The notes beneath the pieces were generated by a model that had not been told where the DNA came from, made no database searches, and saw only the letters and a program-made list of their open reading frames with translations. A stretch of DNA of 64,000 bases, from positions 62,001 through 126,000 of the forward strand of contig CBFFRP010000185.1 of assembly GCA_965644295.1 (NCBI GenBank). Reading direction: 5' to 3'. Of this stretch, positions 48,259 to 59,920 are shown piece after piece. The DNA comes from Paraphysomonas bandaiensis (lineage: Eukaryota; Chrysophyceae). Every line of letters starts with the position of its first letter. Positions within the stretch are counted from its first letter, which is position 1. The position numbers and the translations under genes are program-made.

Positions 48259-50067
48259 ATGAATCAGTGTTCGTATATGTCGCATATATCTGCTCTTAAT
48301 GATGATGTTGTTCGTATCATCATCTCTATGATCCCACACACGGCTGTCCTTCCAGTGATCATGACTTGTAAGAGATTTCACGATATAGTCTACACTGATA
48401 AGAGCAGAGAGAGACTTGAGTCACATGCATCTCACTACTGTATGACCAACTCCATGGTCTCATGGGCTCTGGCTATGGGCTGCCCACACACACTGCTATC
48501 ATATTGCTGTGCACTGGATGGCAGACTACAGCAGCTCATGCATCTCAAACATACCCCCCTTCACAATGATACCACCTCACAGAGACCACTACACCAATCG
48601 GATTACAGAATTGATTTAGATTTAGACAGTATACAGTTTAAAAGCTCGAATTGTCGATTGGAGTGTCGATGGGATGAAGACAGTTGCTTTGCTGCTGCAA
48701 AAGGTGGCCACTTGGATGTTCTGATGTGGCTTCGTTCACAGGACCCACCATGTCCATGGGATTCATATACTTGCAGTGCTGCTGCAAAAGGTGGCCACTT
48801 GGATGTTCTGATGTGGCTTCGTTCACAAGACCCTCCATGTCCATGGGCTGAAAGCACTTGCAGTGCTGCTGCAAACGGTGGCCACTTGGTTGTTCTGAAG
48901 TGGCTTCGTTCACAGGACCCTCCATGTCCATGGGCTGAAAGCACTTGCAGTTCGGCTGCAAAAGGTGGCCACTGGTATGTTCTGAATTGGCTTCGATCAC
49001 AGGACCCTCCATGTCCATGGGCTGAAAGCACTTGCAGTTCGGCTGCAAAAGGTGGCCACTGGTATGTTCTGAATTGGCTTCGATCACAAGGACCTCCATG
49101 TCCATGGAATGAACGGACATGTCATAATGCTGCGACAAATGGGCACTTGGATGTTCTGAAGTGGCTTCGTTCACGGGACCCTCCATGTCCATGGGATTCA
49201 TATACTTGCAGTGTTGCAGCAAGCGATGGCCACTTGGATGTTCTGAAGTGGCTTCGTTCACAGGACCCTCCATGTCCATGGGATTCAATAACTTGCTTTG
49301 CTGCTGCTCTACGTGGACACTTGGACATTCTGAAATGGATTCGTTCACAGGACCCTCCATGTCCATGGAATGTAATCACTTGTATTGGTGCAGCAAGCGA
49401 TGGCCACTGGGATGTTCTGAAATGGCTTCATTCACAGGACCCCCCATGTCCATGGGATGAACGGACATGCTATGGTGCTGCAGAAAGTGGACACTGGGAT
49501 ATGTTGAAGTGGCTTCTTTCACATGGCCCTCCATGCTCACTTTTTATTAAACCTATTTGCCGTTTTGCTGCGATCAATGGACGCTTAGATGTTTTGAAGT
49601 GCCTACATTTACGGTACCCTCTATGTCCATGGGATGAAGACACTTGCAGTGCGGCTGTAGAAGGTGGCCACTTGGATATTCTAAAGTGGCTTCGTTCGCA
49701 TAACCCTCCATGCCTATGGGATGAACGGACATGCCATGCTGCTGTTAAAGGTAATCACTTGAATGTTTTGCTGTGGATTCGTTCACAGGAACCTCCATGT
49801 CCATATGATGAAGCAACATGCTGCTATGCTGCAGGGTATGGACGATTGGATGTTTTGAATTGTCTTCGTTTACAGGATCTTCCATGTCCATGGAATGAGA
49901 AAATGTGCTTCAATGCTGCAAAAGGTGGACACTGGGACGCTCTGAAGTGGCTTATCTCGCAGAACCCTCCACGTTCATTGAACGAAAAAATATGCTACTA
50001 TGCTGCACTGGATGGACGTTTAGATGTTTTGCAGTGGCTTTGTTTACAGGACCCTCCATGTCCATAA
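48259..50067 (+). CDS. F-box-like protein with about 17 ankyrin-type 28-residue repeats
   Basis: The chosen ATG is 48259 (MNQCSYMSHI); 602 residues. Residues about 10-50 (LNDDVVRIIISMIPHTAVLP and CKRFHDIVYTD) look like an F-box, suggesting an SCF substrate adaptor. From about residue 135 come about 17 tandem units of consensus CxxAAKGGHLDVLKWLRSQDPPCPWDERT, 28 residues (84 bp) long. These are the shortened ankyrin repeats with a 'PPCPW' turn seen in brown algae, other stramenopiles and giant viruses. Two neighbouring units (about 48920-49087) are identical at DNA level, so the array is evolving by recent unequal exchange. The frame ends abruptly inside a repeat (...DPPCP, then TAA). Confidence 0.85.
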   Translation: MNQCSYMSHISALNDDVVRIIISMIPHTAVLPVIMTCKRFHDIVYTDKSRERLESHASHYCMTNSMVSWALAMGCPHTLLSYCCALDGRLQQLMHLKHTPLHNDTTSQRPLHQSDYRIDLDLDSIQFKSSNCRLECRWDEDSCFAAAKGGHLDVLMWLRSQDPPCPWDSYTCSAAAKGGHLDVLMWLRSQDPPCPWAESTCSAAANGGHLVVLKWLRSQDPPCPWAESTCSSAAKGGHWYVLNWLRSQDPPCPWAESTCSSAAKGGHWYVLNWLRSQGPPCPWNERTCHNAATNGHLDVLKWLRSRDPPCPWDSYTCSVAASDGHLDVLKWLRSQDPPCPWDSITCFAAALRGHLDILKWIRSQDPPCPWNVITCIGAASDGHWDVLKWLHSQDPPCPWDERTCYGAAESGHWDMLKWLLSHGPPCSLFIKPICRFAAINGRLDVLKCLHLRYPLCPWDEDTCSAAVEGGHLDILKWLRSHNPPCLWDERTCHAAVKGNHLNVLLWIRSQEPPCPYDEATCCYAAGYGRLDVLNCLRLQDLPCPWNEKMCFNAAKGGHWDALKWLISQNPPRSLNEKICYYAALDGRLDVLQWLCLQDPPCP

Positions 50068-50215
50068 TGGTATTCCGAAAGTGGCGGTGCTACTGCATAT
50101 GGTGACCATTTAGATGCTCTTAATTTCACGGTCATTGAATGAGTGGGATAGCCATGCGTAGGTTGTACAGTGGGATGTTCGGAAGTGCTATTGTTCATAT
50201 GCAATATAGCCTTGT
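50068..50215 (+). pseudogene. Degenerate continuation of the ankyrin array after the stop
   Basis: Past the TAA, one shifted frame still reads WYSESGGATAYGDHLDALNF, and further on GCTVGCSEVLLFICN, both recognisable as eroded repeat units. The gene was therefore longer once and is being shortened from its 3' end. Confidence 0.7.
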
Positions 50216-51412
50216 TTGCAGGACGTGTTCGTATTTATATGCAGACGAGAAGTGATAACAATTTCATGATTATCTTGTATATTATGGATAAATATAGCAT
50301 TTTGTTCGATCCCAAAGCTAGTGTATTACATATTAATATACTGCAACATATATTTAAAAAAAGTAGAAACAGAAATATATTGAATTTCAAACAAAATTAG
50401 CAACAAATAATGTACTACGCTTGCCGCTTGCTTAAACTTCAGTTAGTAGTCTACTTAATATATTTTCCGTCACTTTTCTATGTTTAGCACCGCTGTCGAA
50501 CGTTACTAGCATATTTCTCAATACTGTGCCACCTGGACATGCTACGACCCAGGGCTCAGCAACAATATATTGCAATACTAATGTTAGATAGCGTTACATT
50601 AATATTATATATTGCCCCATACTGAGAGCGTCCCCTAGTGAAGTTACTAAGCTAAGTAACGTATAGATTATTAATAAAAATCTCAGCGTATTATTCGTAA
50701 TCTCAGCAAAGGTTAACACAGGTGGAGGGGACTACAGAATCTGCGCGTGATCTATGTGGTCAGCTACGTTGGTACACGGGTGGGTGGGTAGTAGAATCAG
50801 TGCTATATATATCTCGGTGTTATAGGTGGGGCACCAGCCAGCCCACGCCCTCGGAATGGGGCAATTGTTTTGCTACAATAGTTCTGACTCTTACACGCCT
50901 ACGAATAGATTATTTGCCTGTAGTTTCAATAAGAGAAAGAAACTTAGTATACTTGGAGGACTTATACTCACCTTAAGGGCTGCGTATGGTTCTTCAAATT
51001 CTTCTTTCAGGCGAGAGACTTTCTTTTTCGTTTACTGTTGTTGTGTTATCAGACGCTCAAGACTCAGAATGATTTCCCTTCTTTTATTTTATCCGAGAAT
51101 TTCATATACCATTAACAAATGTGTGCAGAATATGTCTATTTTCAAACATCGTTATCAGCTAATTTTTATAAAGTTCTGGAGCACACGTCAACTTCCGACA
51201 CTTATATTTTGTTACATTTTGGTATGTTATCCGTATTAATGAACTACAAGCCTTTTCATCAACATTTGGCATATTTGGATGGTTTAAAAATTAATTAATT
51301 GAACGTTGTATTCACTCGATACTCGGTACTCAATTATTGGAATTGTAATCAACATCTCCCATCATTCGTTGATATTCGCTACAATTTAAATATTATCTCA
51401 ACTCTACAGTTA
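50216..51412. other. Spacer, nothing recognised
   Basis: Open frames here match no family and lack codon signal. There is no repeat of note. Confidence 0.45.
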
Positions 51413-54186
51413 TCACTTAGATGGCCAGACAGATGGTGCAGGTGCCTTTGCCACTTCTCTTGCCGCAACAGAAATTGCGAAGGGGTTACCGAGCTCCATG
51501 GCACTGTTATCTGGACACTTTGACGCCAGCATCATACGGCGTGCAAGCACCAAGCACTTTTTCTCGCACTGAGCTCGGATGTCAGGATCCTCTATTCCGT
51601 CCAGATCCGCTACATGAGCGATGCCGACTATTCTCCTGATCATCTCAGCGGCAGCAAACCCAATGGTATCGCTCCAAAGGTTCTGCATAAATACCAATTT
51701 GAGAGAGACACATGGGTCCGAACAAGAGGCAGGAAAGGAGGCACGGTGCAATTCTCCAGCCTGCTCGGCAGATCCAGTCTCCCACAAGGCCAGAAACTTT
51801 TCCGCAAATAAATCAAAGCAAGATATTAGCTTTGCTAGAATCCACTCGGAATACTCCTTCCGATCGGGGTATCCGTCCTGCGAAAAGTAGGCCAAAAGAA
51901 GGTTGGCAAGGAGAAGCCCTGTATCAAATCCCATAGGTCCATAAAATGCGAACTCTGGGTCAATTACCATAGTTGATGTAGCTGTTGCCATTATAGATCC
52001 CGAGTGAAGGTCTCCATGAAGCAAAGACTCGGTATTAGACAAGAATTTTCTCTTTAGGAGAAAGATGGCTGACTTGAGCTCATCATCAGATCGAATGGCG
52101 GCCGCAAAGTCGTCTAGCTGAGGAGAAGTCCAGTGATTTACTGAACTAACGGTGTATGGGTCCGAAAAAATAACCTGCAAACGAGCCAAAATCATATTCG
52201 ACATAAATTCAAACAAGACCCATCACTACCTGCTCTGTGAGAGCACAGAGACCAACGTTCCTTGACCACTCCGACACCTGAAGCCTGAAGTCCGCACCTG
52301 ACATTGCGAGTGCAGAAGATTTGTACAGTGTGTTCGCCATGAAAGTTGAGAGGTGATCTGCAAAGAGATCTACACGTTCTCCTGCAATAAAAAATTTCCT
52401 CAAGATAAGATGTGGAGGAGGAATATACTCCATGGCAAAAAGATATAGTTTCTGGTCAAAGAGATACATTTCAGGGACATGGTCCGCACATCGCTCTCTT
52501 TCAAGCACTAAAGCGCGCTGCTCAAAGACAGCTCGCTCTAGAGTGAGAGGCCAAGACTCCCCAACACAACGAACATAAGGAAGCGCTTGCTTGATAACAA
52601 TAACACCACCAGGTCCTTCAACGATAAACACGAGGTTTAAGTTTCCATCTCCAACTTCATTGATCTTTACCCTGCTGTCGTTAAAACTCTCACTAGAGTT
52701 AAATCCAATACGTCTCCGGAGGGAAGAGTTAGCCTTAACATACTCTCTCACACCATCCACATCCAAGGCACGGTACCCACTGCTCACAGCTACCGGATCA
52801 ACTGCTCCCTCCGCCCGCAACTCCATTCCATGTGCCCGCAAGAAGGCCGGCATGTCGATCACACCATCCTTGTTTCCCTCTGCTACACCAACTTCCGTAA
52901 TTATTCCACGGATCAGCGGGCTGGGAGTAACATCGAATGCAGGATTCCAAACATTTATTCCTTCAGGAGCAATTCGTTTTCCGAAAATACTGCACCCAGC
53001 ATTACTACAAGCATCACTAGTTAAGTCAACGTTACCTAGTCAGCTCACCAGAAGGGCGCTCTTCCACCGGTATACTCGCACCGCTAGACATAGAAAGATC
53101 GAGAGTTGTAGTCGGCACAGCGGCAAAAAATGGAATGCCAAAGTATTTGGCGGCGATGGCCAATTGAAGGGTACCAATCTACAAATCATCTCAGTAAGTA
53201 CATAGTTATTCATGGATAGATGCACACACAACACTCACCTTATTCGCAGTATCACCGTTAGCAGCAACGCGATCAGCACCCACAACAACGCAGTCAATGC
53301 CTTTAACTGCCATGAGATAAGACGCCATGGAGTCCCCTATGAGGGTACCGGGAAGGGAGTCTGATACAATTTCGAATGCTGTTAGACGCGCTCCCTGGTT
53401 GTAGGGGCGGGTTTCACAAGCGTACACATGTTCCAGATTACCCATTGCATGCAAAGATCGAATTACACCAAGTGCAGTGCCATAACCAGCAGTTGCAAGA
53501 CTTCCTGTGTTGCAAATTGTAAGAACACGCAGCTTGTCGCGCTGAGAAATTTCCAGAATTCTGCGGGCGCCAGCGTCACCAATAGATTTATTCGTGGCGA
53601 TATCGGCTTCGAGCATATCTTCTGCAGCTTTAACATAACCTGAACAGACAGTTTCAACTGTACTTCCTTTCTCCGAAGCTAACGACTTGACAAGTGCGCT
53701 GAACGATAACTTTGTCAAGTAAAGAAACAACGAGATCAACAACCGCACCCTAACTCATCCATAGCAACGAAAAGATTAACTGCAGTAGGCCTTGATGAGC
53801 GAAGTGTCTCCATAGAAGCCAACAGAAAAGACTCTGCTTCTTGGACGCTTGAAAAAGTCGCTTGTTTAGCTCTGACGTCCACTGCGAGTCCCAGTGCAGC
53901 CACTATCGCTATGAGAGGGGCGCCTCGCACTTGCATCTGAGCGATACCACATAACACATTCATGTGAGCTAAGTGTAGCGGAACAGAGAAGAGATGCATT
54001 GCATACCGATCGGATGACAGAGAAAGCATCTCCTGTGTTGGCGACATCCACATACTGCACACACATCAGCTCACATACACAGAAACATAAACAACCACTC
54101 ACATCCAACTCAGTGGGAAGCTTCAGCTGATCAATAACTTGAAGCTTACCGTCACAATACCTCAACGATTGAAGTACATTTGTCAT
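51413..54186 (-). CDS. mtnAK: Fused methylthioribose-1-phosphate isomerase and methylthioribose kinase (MtnA-MtnK)
   Basis: Seven exons (54186-54103, 54054-54007, 53936-53749, 53698-53239, 53178-53036, 52989-52230, 52174-51413) give one 814-residue protein. The N-terminal half is MtnA (aldose-ketose isomerase): [38 protein letters not shown], the catalytic cysteine in [20 protein letters not shown], the catalytic Asp in [31 protein letters not shown], and [19 protein letters not shown] at its end. After a short link the C-terminal half is MTR kinase: [35 protein letters not shown], the catalytic loop [11 protein letters not shown] and the metal-binding [16 protein letters not shown]. Together they phosphorylate methylthioribose and isomerise the product, two successive steps of methionine salvage. 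To my knowledge such a fusion is known in ciliates. Confidence 0.94.
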
Positions 54187-54261
54187 ATTTATATGCAAGT
54201 AGATAATAAAACTGAGATATAATGCAGACCAACAACAACAACACCCTCCTATACACCATAT

Positions 54262-54812
54262 CACACATACAAACCTACATACATACATACATACATACAT
54301 ACATACATACATACATACATACATACATACATACATACATACATACATACATACATACATACATACATACATACATACATACATACATACATACATACAT
54401 ACATACATACATACATACATACATACATACATACATACACACATACAAACCTACATACATACATACATACATACATATATACATACATACATACATACAT
54501 ACATACATACATACATACATACATACATACATACATACATACATACATACATACATACATACATACATACATACATACATACATACATACATACATACAT
54601 ACATACATACATACATACATACATACATACATACATACATACATACATACATACATACATACATACATACATACATACATACATACATACATACATACAT
54701 ACATACATACATACATACATACATACATACATACATACATACATACATACATACATACATACATACATACATACATACATACATACATACATACATACAT
54801 ACATACATACAC
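54262..54812 (+). repeat. Very long CATA tetranucleotide microsatellite
   Basis: About 130 copies of ACAT/CATA. The array is interrupted once near 54438-54476, where the flanking string CACACATACAAACCTACATA (also at 54262-54281) reappears, so the left edge was itself duplicated about 176 bp to the right. It begins only about 75 bp upstream of the MtnA-MtnK start codon and fills most of the divergent promoter. It yields long meaningless frames in several phases. Confidence 0.97.
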
Positions 54813-55013
54813 AGTACTCCACAGTGTGCCAGTTTGCTTTTCTGGGGCAACTTTTCACGGCATAGAAATCTGGCTTTTCCATATATCTAGATATTAGGAA
54901 ATGAAAAGCATGATCTGCTGGGTACAACAATGATGATGATGATATGCGTGTATGGAGGATATCTTTGTTTGTTTATTCGAGCTGTATTAAACGCAAACAG
55001 CAAGTAGGATTTA
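54813..55013. other. Unique part of the promoter of the next gene
   Basis: About 200 bp of non-repetitive DNA between the microsatellite and the start codon at 55014. Contains a short GATGATGATGAT run near 54930. Confidence 0.4.
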
Positions 55014-55919
55014 ATGATCTCCCAGTTTTTTATTATTCTGTCCTTGTTAATTCGCGTATCGTCTTTATTTAGCGATGCAGAGAGTGAGCTCTTGAGTTCA
55101 TTACTCGATCATCAGTATGAGGGCTCTCACTTCATTCATATGGTTGAGTTTGGAGGCTATGACAATTTTATTATCAGTAACCTTTCGAAACATGATGCAG
55201 TGGTTTCATGGAGTGTAATTACTCATGACTGGGACGTATTCGGTAATCTGAAACACGAGTTTGAAGGCAGTATGCGCGTTACTGTGAAGATGATTCCGTC
55301 TGATTTCTCTGTGTGGAATGGACAGCTTTCGAAAGATACCGCAAACCAAGAAGAAGGTACCTATGCAGAGTATGAGAAGTATATTGATGAAATAGTATAC
55401 TTTGGAGCGAAGGATAACAGTGCCTACTGGGTTGCCTCTTTCGGGAAAGCCAAAGTGGATGTAGGAATAGCTGCTCTGCCTCTACTGTCTCGAACAGGTG
55501 GATATTTACTCGTTTCTGAGTGGGAATCGCCCTGTTATGTTGAAAGTTTGCTGCAGTTTTATGATTTAGTAGAGCTAGTGCAGTCATTGGCTGTGTTGAA
55601 ACCGAAAACTCCAGAGGATTTGCTACCTATTGTTGATAGTGGATACAAATACGACTGGTGCTTTGCATACTCTGTAGGAAACGTTGGTACTATTCGCCAT
55701 TCCAGTGGACCATCTGATACACAAAGCGTTATACAGTATGTGCAGAATGAAATGGGTTGTAGTGATGTTGTCGGTGGTAGGCTGTACTGTAAAGATAGGC
55801 CTGAAGGAGAATGTCTGAGGTGCTATGCTGCATTAATGGCAATTACCAAAAGAGGACATGCCGTTAGGAGTAGTATTGACAGGGTATTAGTCAGTACCTC
55901 TACAGCAAACGAGTTGTAG
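55014..55919 (+). CDS. Secretory-type protein, Rossmann methyltransferase-like
   Basis: Single exon, 301 residues. MISQFFIILSLLIRVSSLFS is a likely signal peptide. The middle (ASFGKAKVDVGIAALPLLSR, then TGGYLLVSEW, then YVESLLQFYDLVELVQSLAV and LKPK) resembles a group of poorly described SAM-methyltransferase-like proteins where 'VDGRxRVxxALxxLPxLxPGGxLLVHD' is followed by 'FYDLVExVxSLAVLRPK'. The usual Asp-Gly pair is replaced here (VASFGKAKV), so enzymatic activity is doubtful. The C-terminal 100 residues hold five cysteines (e.g. GCSD, LYCKD, ECLRCYA), consistent with disulfides. Function unknown. Confidence 0.68.
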   Translation: MISQFFIILSLLIRVSSLFSDAESELLSSLLDHQYEGSHFIHMVEFGGYDNFIISNLSKHDAVVSWSVITHDWDVFGNLKHEFEGSMRVTVKMIPSDFSVWNGQLSKDTANQEEGTYAEYEKYIDEIVYFGAKDNSAYWVASFGKAKVDVGIAALPLLSRTGGYLLVSEWESPCYVESLLQFYDLVELVQSLAVLKPKTPEDLLPIVDSGYKYDWCFAYSVGNVGTIRHSSGPSDTQSVIQYVQNEMGCSDVVGGRLYCKDRPEGECLRCYAALMAITKRGHAVRSSIDRVLVSTSTANEL

Positions 55920-56412
55920 GTATGTTATGTGAGCGCGTTGAGTCCTTTCCGTAAAGAGTAATGCCTTTCGATGTTTTCAGTCTGTCATGACTTCTGTAGC
56001 TCTAGTACTCCACGCAGGCTTGCGTAACAATGTAACAATTAATCATCCCATTAATTAGCAATTATTACCAGTTGACCGAATAATTGATAATATTAACTGA
56101 TTTGAAAATGATTGGAGCAACTGTTGTTTATATATATATAATAGATAATAGGAGCTGTACAGGTATGTGCGTAGTGCTCATGTGCGGAACTTCTTAATAC
56201 TACTTATTAGTTATTTCAATTCTTCCAAAATAATTATTCAAAATTTACACAATTAATGAATATGAAAATAACCCTTTCGCACAGCAAATCAACTTTATAA
56301 GAAAACTATATTGGCACATTCACAAGCACCACAAATAGAAGTGTTATATCACTTACGTAATCGACATATTCATGATATCTTATTTTGACTCACTCCAATG
56401 TAGATTGTTAGT
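55920..56412. other. Convergent 3' spacer
   Basis: AT-rich, with TTAATTAGCAATTATTACC near 56050. No gene or known repeat. Confidence 0.5.
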
Positions 56413-57803
56413 TTATGTGTTAACTTTCTTAAAACTCTTCCGAGCTTCAGCAAGCTCTCGTGCTGCCAACTGTGACGACGTCGGTCGAGGCTGTTCCTTC
56501 ACGGCGTAGTCTTCAATAGATTCTCCTGATAACTGCATGACATAGTCAAGACTGTCATACAGGCAGCGGGCTGCAACTGGAGGTTCTACAGCACCACTCA
56601 AAAGCTCAAACGGAGTCACGTTGCGACCATAAAAATTTAAGTTTACATCAGATCTATAGTGAGTACAGGACAGTCACAAACGAGTTATAAAATAACATAA
56701 AATACGGAGTATCACCTAGAAAATAAGATTGAACCATCCAAAGAAAGTCCGGCATATAAACCTCGACTATGACAGTACGATAAAGCAGTGGCCATCCCTC
56801 TCTCCCCAACAATTAATTCCCCTGCTCCAGTGCGTCCCATGCCAGCTACAGATACCTTGACCTCCCCACCGACCGACACCTGAACAGGCAAACAAAGAAC
56901 GGCCTAACAATGACAATTTGTATGTGTCACGCTTGGTACCTGTCCTGGGCTTGTAAAGGCTCTCACCGCCTGAACATCATGTAGTACCACAACATAATCT
57001 GTGACGTCTACCCCTACCAATGCTCCCCAGCTCAGGCCTTCATGCAATCATGACAGTGTAAGAAATAGAGCCAGTAATAGAAAAAACTACATACCTATGG
57101 ATGCTATGGCTGTTGGAGCAGACCATTTCCCGCTGGGAAGACGAGAGATGACCAAACCAGTCCCAAATCTGGGGGCGAATACGAACCCACCTTTGAGAAC
57201 AGTTATAAATGCTAGACCACGGGCGCCTCGCAGCAGAGAAAGTGGTACTGAAGAGTCTTGTATTAAATGAACATGAAACATATTGTAGATTGAATAAGTA
57301 GCTTTTCTCAATTCGCTACCCAGAGTTTTAGACAACGGAAGATTAAGGTGCCGAATGGTGGACGTAATGTCCACGTTGTTAACACGACTGTGGTTGGCAA
57401 TATCCTTGATCAGCTTGCCTTGTTGTGGCGCCAACACCTTAGCACAAGAGTTGCACACCCGCTCTAAATCGTGAATGCTGAACTGAGAAGGTAACAACAT
57501 TCGGTTGTCAGAACATTTGTGACAAAAAATATCCCCGCAGTGCCTGTCCACACAGTGAGACACAGTGAGACGACCCTACTGACAGAGGTCACTGTACCTG
57601 CAGTGGTGCCGACGATTCATCCAGTCAAAAGAAGTGTTACAACCAGAGCAGACAGACCGCTCATCATCTGGTATCCAGCGAGGTCCAACGAATTCGCCGT
57701 TTTCAGAGTGACATCTCTTCGCATTGAACTTGAAATCAATTGCTGCCAACTCTGCCGCCTTATGAGTTGGAAGCTCACTAGATTTTGTATTTCGACATGA
57801 CAT
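56413..57803 (-). CDS. FYVE zinc finger plus SYLF (Ysc84-type) lipid/actin-binding protein
   Basis: Five exons (57803-57598, 57543-57095, 57037-56940, 56879-56716, 56653-56413), 385 residues. The FYVE finger spans residues about 41-110: WIPDDERSVCSGCNTSFDWM, then NRRHHCRHCGDIFCHKCSDN, then VCNSCAKVL. The basic RRHHCRHCG motif is the PI3P-binding signature, so endosomal membranes are the likely site. The SYLF domain follows (LRKATYSIYN, IPL-type SLLRGARGLAFITVLKGGFV, FGTGLVISRLPSGKWSAP, LVGVDVTDYVVVLHDVQAVR, GRTGAGELIVGERGMATALS, SRGLYAGLSLDGSILFSRSD), a fold that binds phosphoinositides and in yeast actin. FYVE-SYLF pairs are known in several eukaryotes. An intron splits the FYVE signature after HHC. 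Confidence 0.93.
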
Positions 57804-58394
57804 TTAAGAGTGGAAAGAGTGTATAGGGTGTGTACTATCCGGTGTTTCGTTACAGTGAAGTGATATTCCAGATGTCTGTAGCCATAATTAACGCACTGGA
57901 TAACAAGCACATTCAAGTACACGAACCAAACACCATACTACGAGGAATACATATGGAATACGAAGAATAGGAATACATATAGCAGAACATAGATGTTGAA
58001 TAACATATCAATTTTGAACGATATTAGCTATAAAATTACAAGTTTTATCATTCTGAATTAGCTAAAACAGGGCTTTCAAGTATTCGAATAGGTGGAAATC
58101 TCCTATATAGGAACTCCTAGACGTACGGATGGATATCTTTCAGTTGTTTTTGTCGCCAGCGGTTTGGACGAAAGAGTTTTTTGTCGTACGGTCCCGTCAC
58201 ACTCCTCCAGCCTCCAGCACCCACATCCATCCTGTACTGTGTGTGTATATGCATAGATTGTATAGTATACACCTACACGCATATATCCCCAGAGGAAACA
58301 GCTGCTGCACTGCGCACTGACGACATCTCTTCCACTGGTGACAGTCGTTAGAGCACATTCACAACTCTTATAGTCGGGGACAGTGTCAGTGATC
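57804..58394. promoter_or_regulatory. Divergent promoter between the FYVE-SYLF and ArfGAP genes
   Basis: A 591-bp space. Contains CCTGTACTGTGTGTGTATAT near 58232 and TATAGTATACACC near 58262, weak relatives of the recurrent motif, and a run of GGAATACATATAG-like repeats near 57945-57980. Confidence 0.35.
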
Positions 58395-59920
58395 ATGAGC
58401 ACTCCGGAGACACAGCTAAAGAAGGTTAGAAAGCTGGAGGTTAACAGAACCTGTCCTAATTGTGTAAGTGGACTGTGACTGTGACTGGTCGCTCTAACTG
58501 ATGTGGTTCACAGGGAACTGAATCGCCCACTGGTTTAGGGTTCGGGAATATATGCGTTAAGTTCCAGACATTCGTGTGCGACTCCTGTAAGACCAGTCAT
58601 CAGGCCATATCTCACCGATGCAAGAGTGTGTCTATGTCCTCTTGGACCCACGATGAAGTCAACGCCCTCACGGCTCCGTTCGGTGGTGGAAATGAGATTG
58701 CTCTGAAAACTTGGCTCGCTAATGCTCCCCCTATCGGAGAAAGGTACAGCGGTGGTGTCCGCCCCAAGAAAGGTGATAGAATTGAAATCTTCAAACAGTT
58801 TATTGTGGACTGTTATGAGAGTAAGATGTTCTATGCTGAAAATGGGTCGCAGAATACGAATCAGATTGCTGAACCTGTACCTCAAGCAACTGCATCTGCT
58901 TCTGTTCGCAGTTTCTCCGCACCCCCGACTAGCGCTCCCTCAGCCAATTTCTTTGATTTCGATGAACAGCCGTCCACTGTGGCAGGTAATGGGTTCGATG
59001 CTTTCGCTGCTCCCCCACAAGCAACCCCTTCAAGTGGTGGTTTTGATGCATTCGCATCTACTTCTCAGCCTAGTGGTGGGTTTGATGCTTTTGACACTTC
59101 ATCCAACCCCGCGTCGAGTGGATTCGACTTCAACTCTTTCAATAGCACTGCTCCAACAGCTTCAACAACCACCAGCAATGATGCTTTTGCTTTTGATAGT
59201 TTTGGCACATCTTTACCCGCCCCTCCTCCACCGCCTTTGCAAACTTCTAAAACTGCCCCTGCACGCCCTATGGGCTCATCCATGAATGACATCGACCCGT
59301 TCGCCTCTACGAGCAGCCCGAGCAGAGCTGCACCGCCTTCGAGTGCTCCCATTGGATACAGCCTCAGCTCAGGTGGAGACATTTTTGGGTCCGACGTGCT
59401 CACTCTACAGCCGTCAAACTCTTCTAATAGCAACACTACTCCGAGTAAAGGTCACGTACCCATGACCGGAGGGCCAGGGCCAATGGGAAGTGGAATGCGT
59501 ACTGGTATGAGTGCTAACCCGAACGCGAGTATGGCAATCAGCAGCCTTGGTCTAGGTTCTCCAGATGCAGGAATGAATGGTAGACATATGGGGGGACGAG
59601 CAGGTCACCAGATGGGCGGAGGAAGACAAAGTAACTCGGGGGCCTTCGATTTCGTTGGCAGCGCGATGCAGAGCGAACTCGGACGAGGCGGGGGGACGGC
59701 CATGGGAGGGGGTTCGAAGCCACCTGCGATGGGAATGGGGATGAACAACAGCATGGGAATGCAAAATGGTGTGGGGATGAACCTCCAACAAAATGGTATG
59801 GGCATGCAAGCATCGTCAATGGGTGGAAGCGGAAATTTTGCGATAAGCAGCATGGGTATGGGGGGTCCACCAAGGGGTCAACCATCCCAAGGTGGGGGTG
59901 GATTCCCCTCTGGGTGGTAA
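58395..59920 (+). CDS. ArfGAP-domain protein with FDAF repeats and Met/Gly-rich tail
   Basis: Two exons, 58395-58463 and 58514-59920 (491 residues). The N terminus is an ArfGAP zinc finger: TCPNCGTESP...FVCDSCKTSHQ (C-x2-C-x-C-x2-C), then CKSVSMSSWTHDEV and FKQFIVDCYESKMFYAE. Unusually the position of the catalytic arginine finger reads HQAISHRCKS, with a late Arg typical of AGFG/plant AGD14-like members, so GAP activity is uncertain. Residues about 160-260 have repeated GGFDAFA/GFDFNSF motifs, which resemble clathrin-adaptor binding signals, and the C-terminal third is very rich in Met, Gly and Asn (GMGMNNSMGMQNGVGMNLQQ). Expected role: vesicle coat cycling with Arf GTPases. Confidence 0.9.

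Noticed and set aside
48603-49379. Long minus-strand frames with repeated HGHGGSCERSHFRTSKWPP-like units
   Set aside because: They are the antisense of the 84-bp ankyrin repeats; a period divisible by three keeps several frames open. No independent gene is needed.
54222-54930. Very long frames of HTYIHTYI or MYVCMYVC on both strands
   Set aside because: Pure translation of the CATA microsatellite, which has no stop in several frames.
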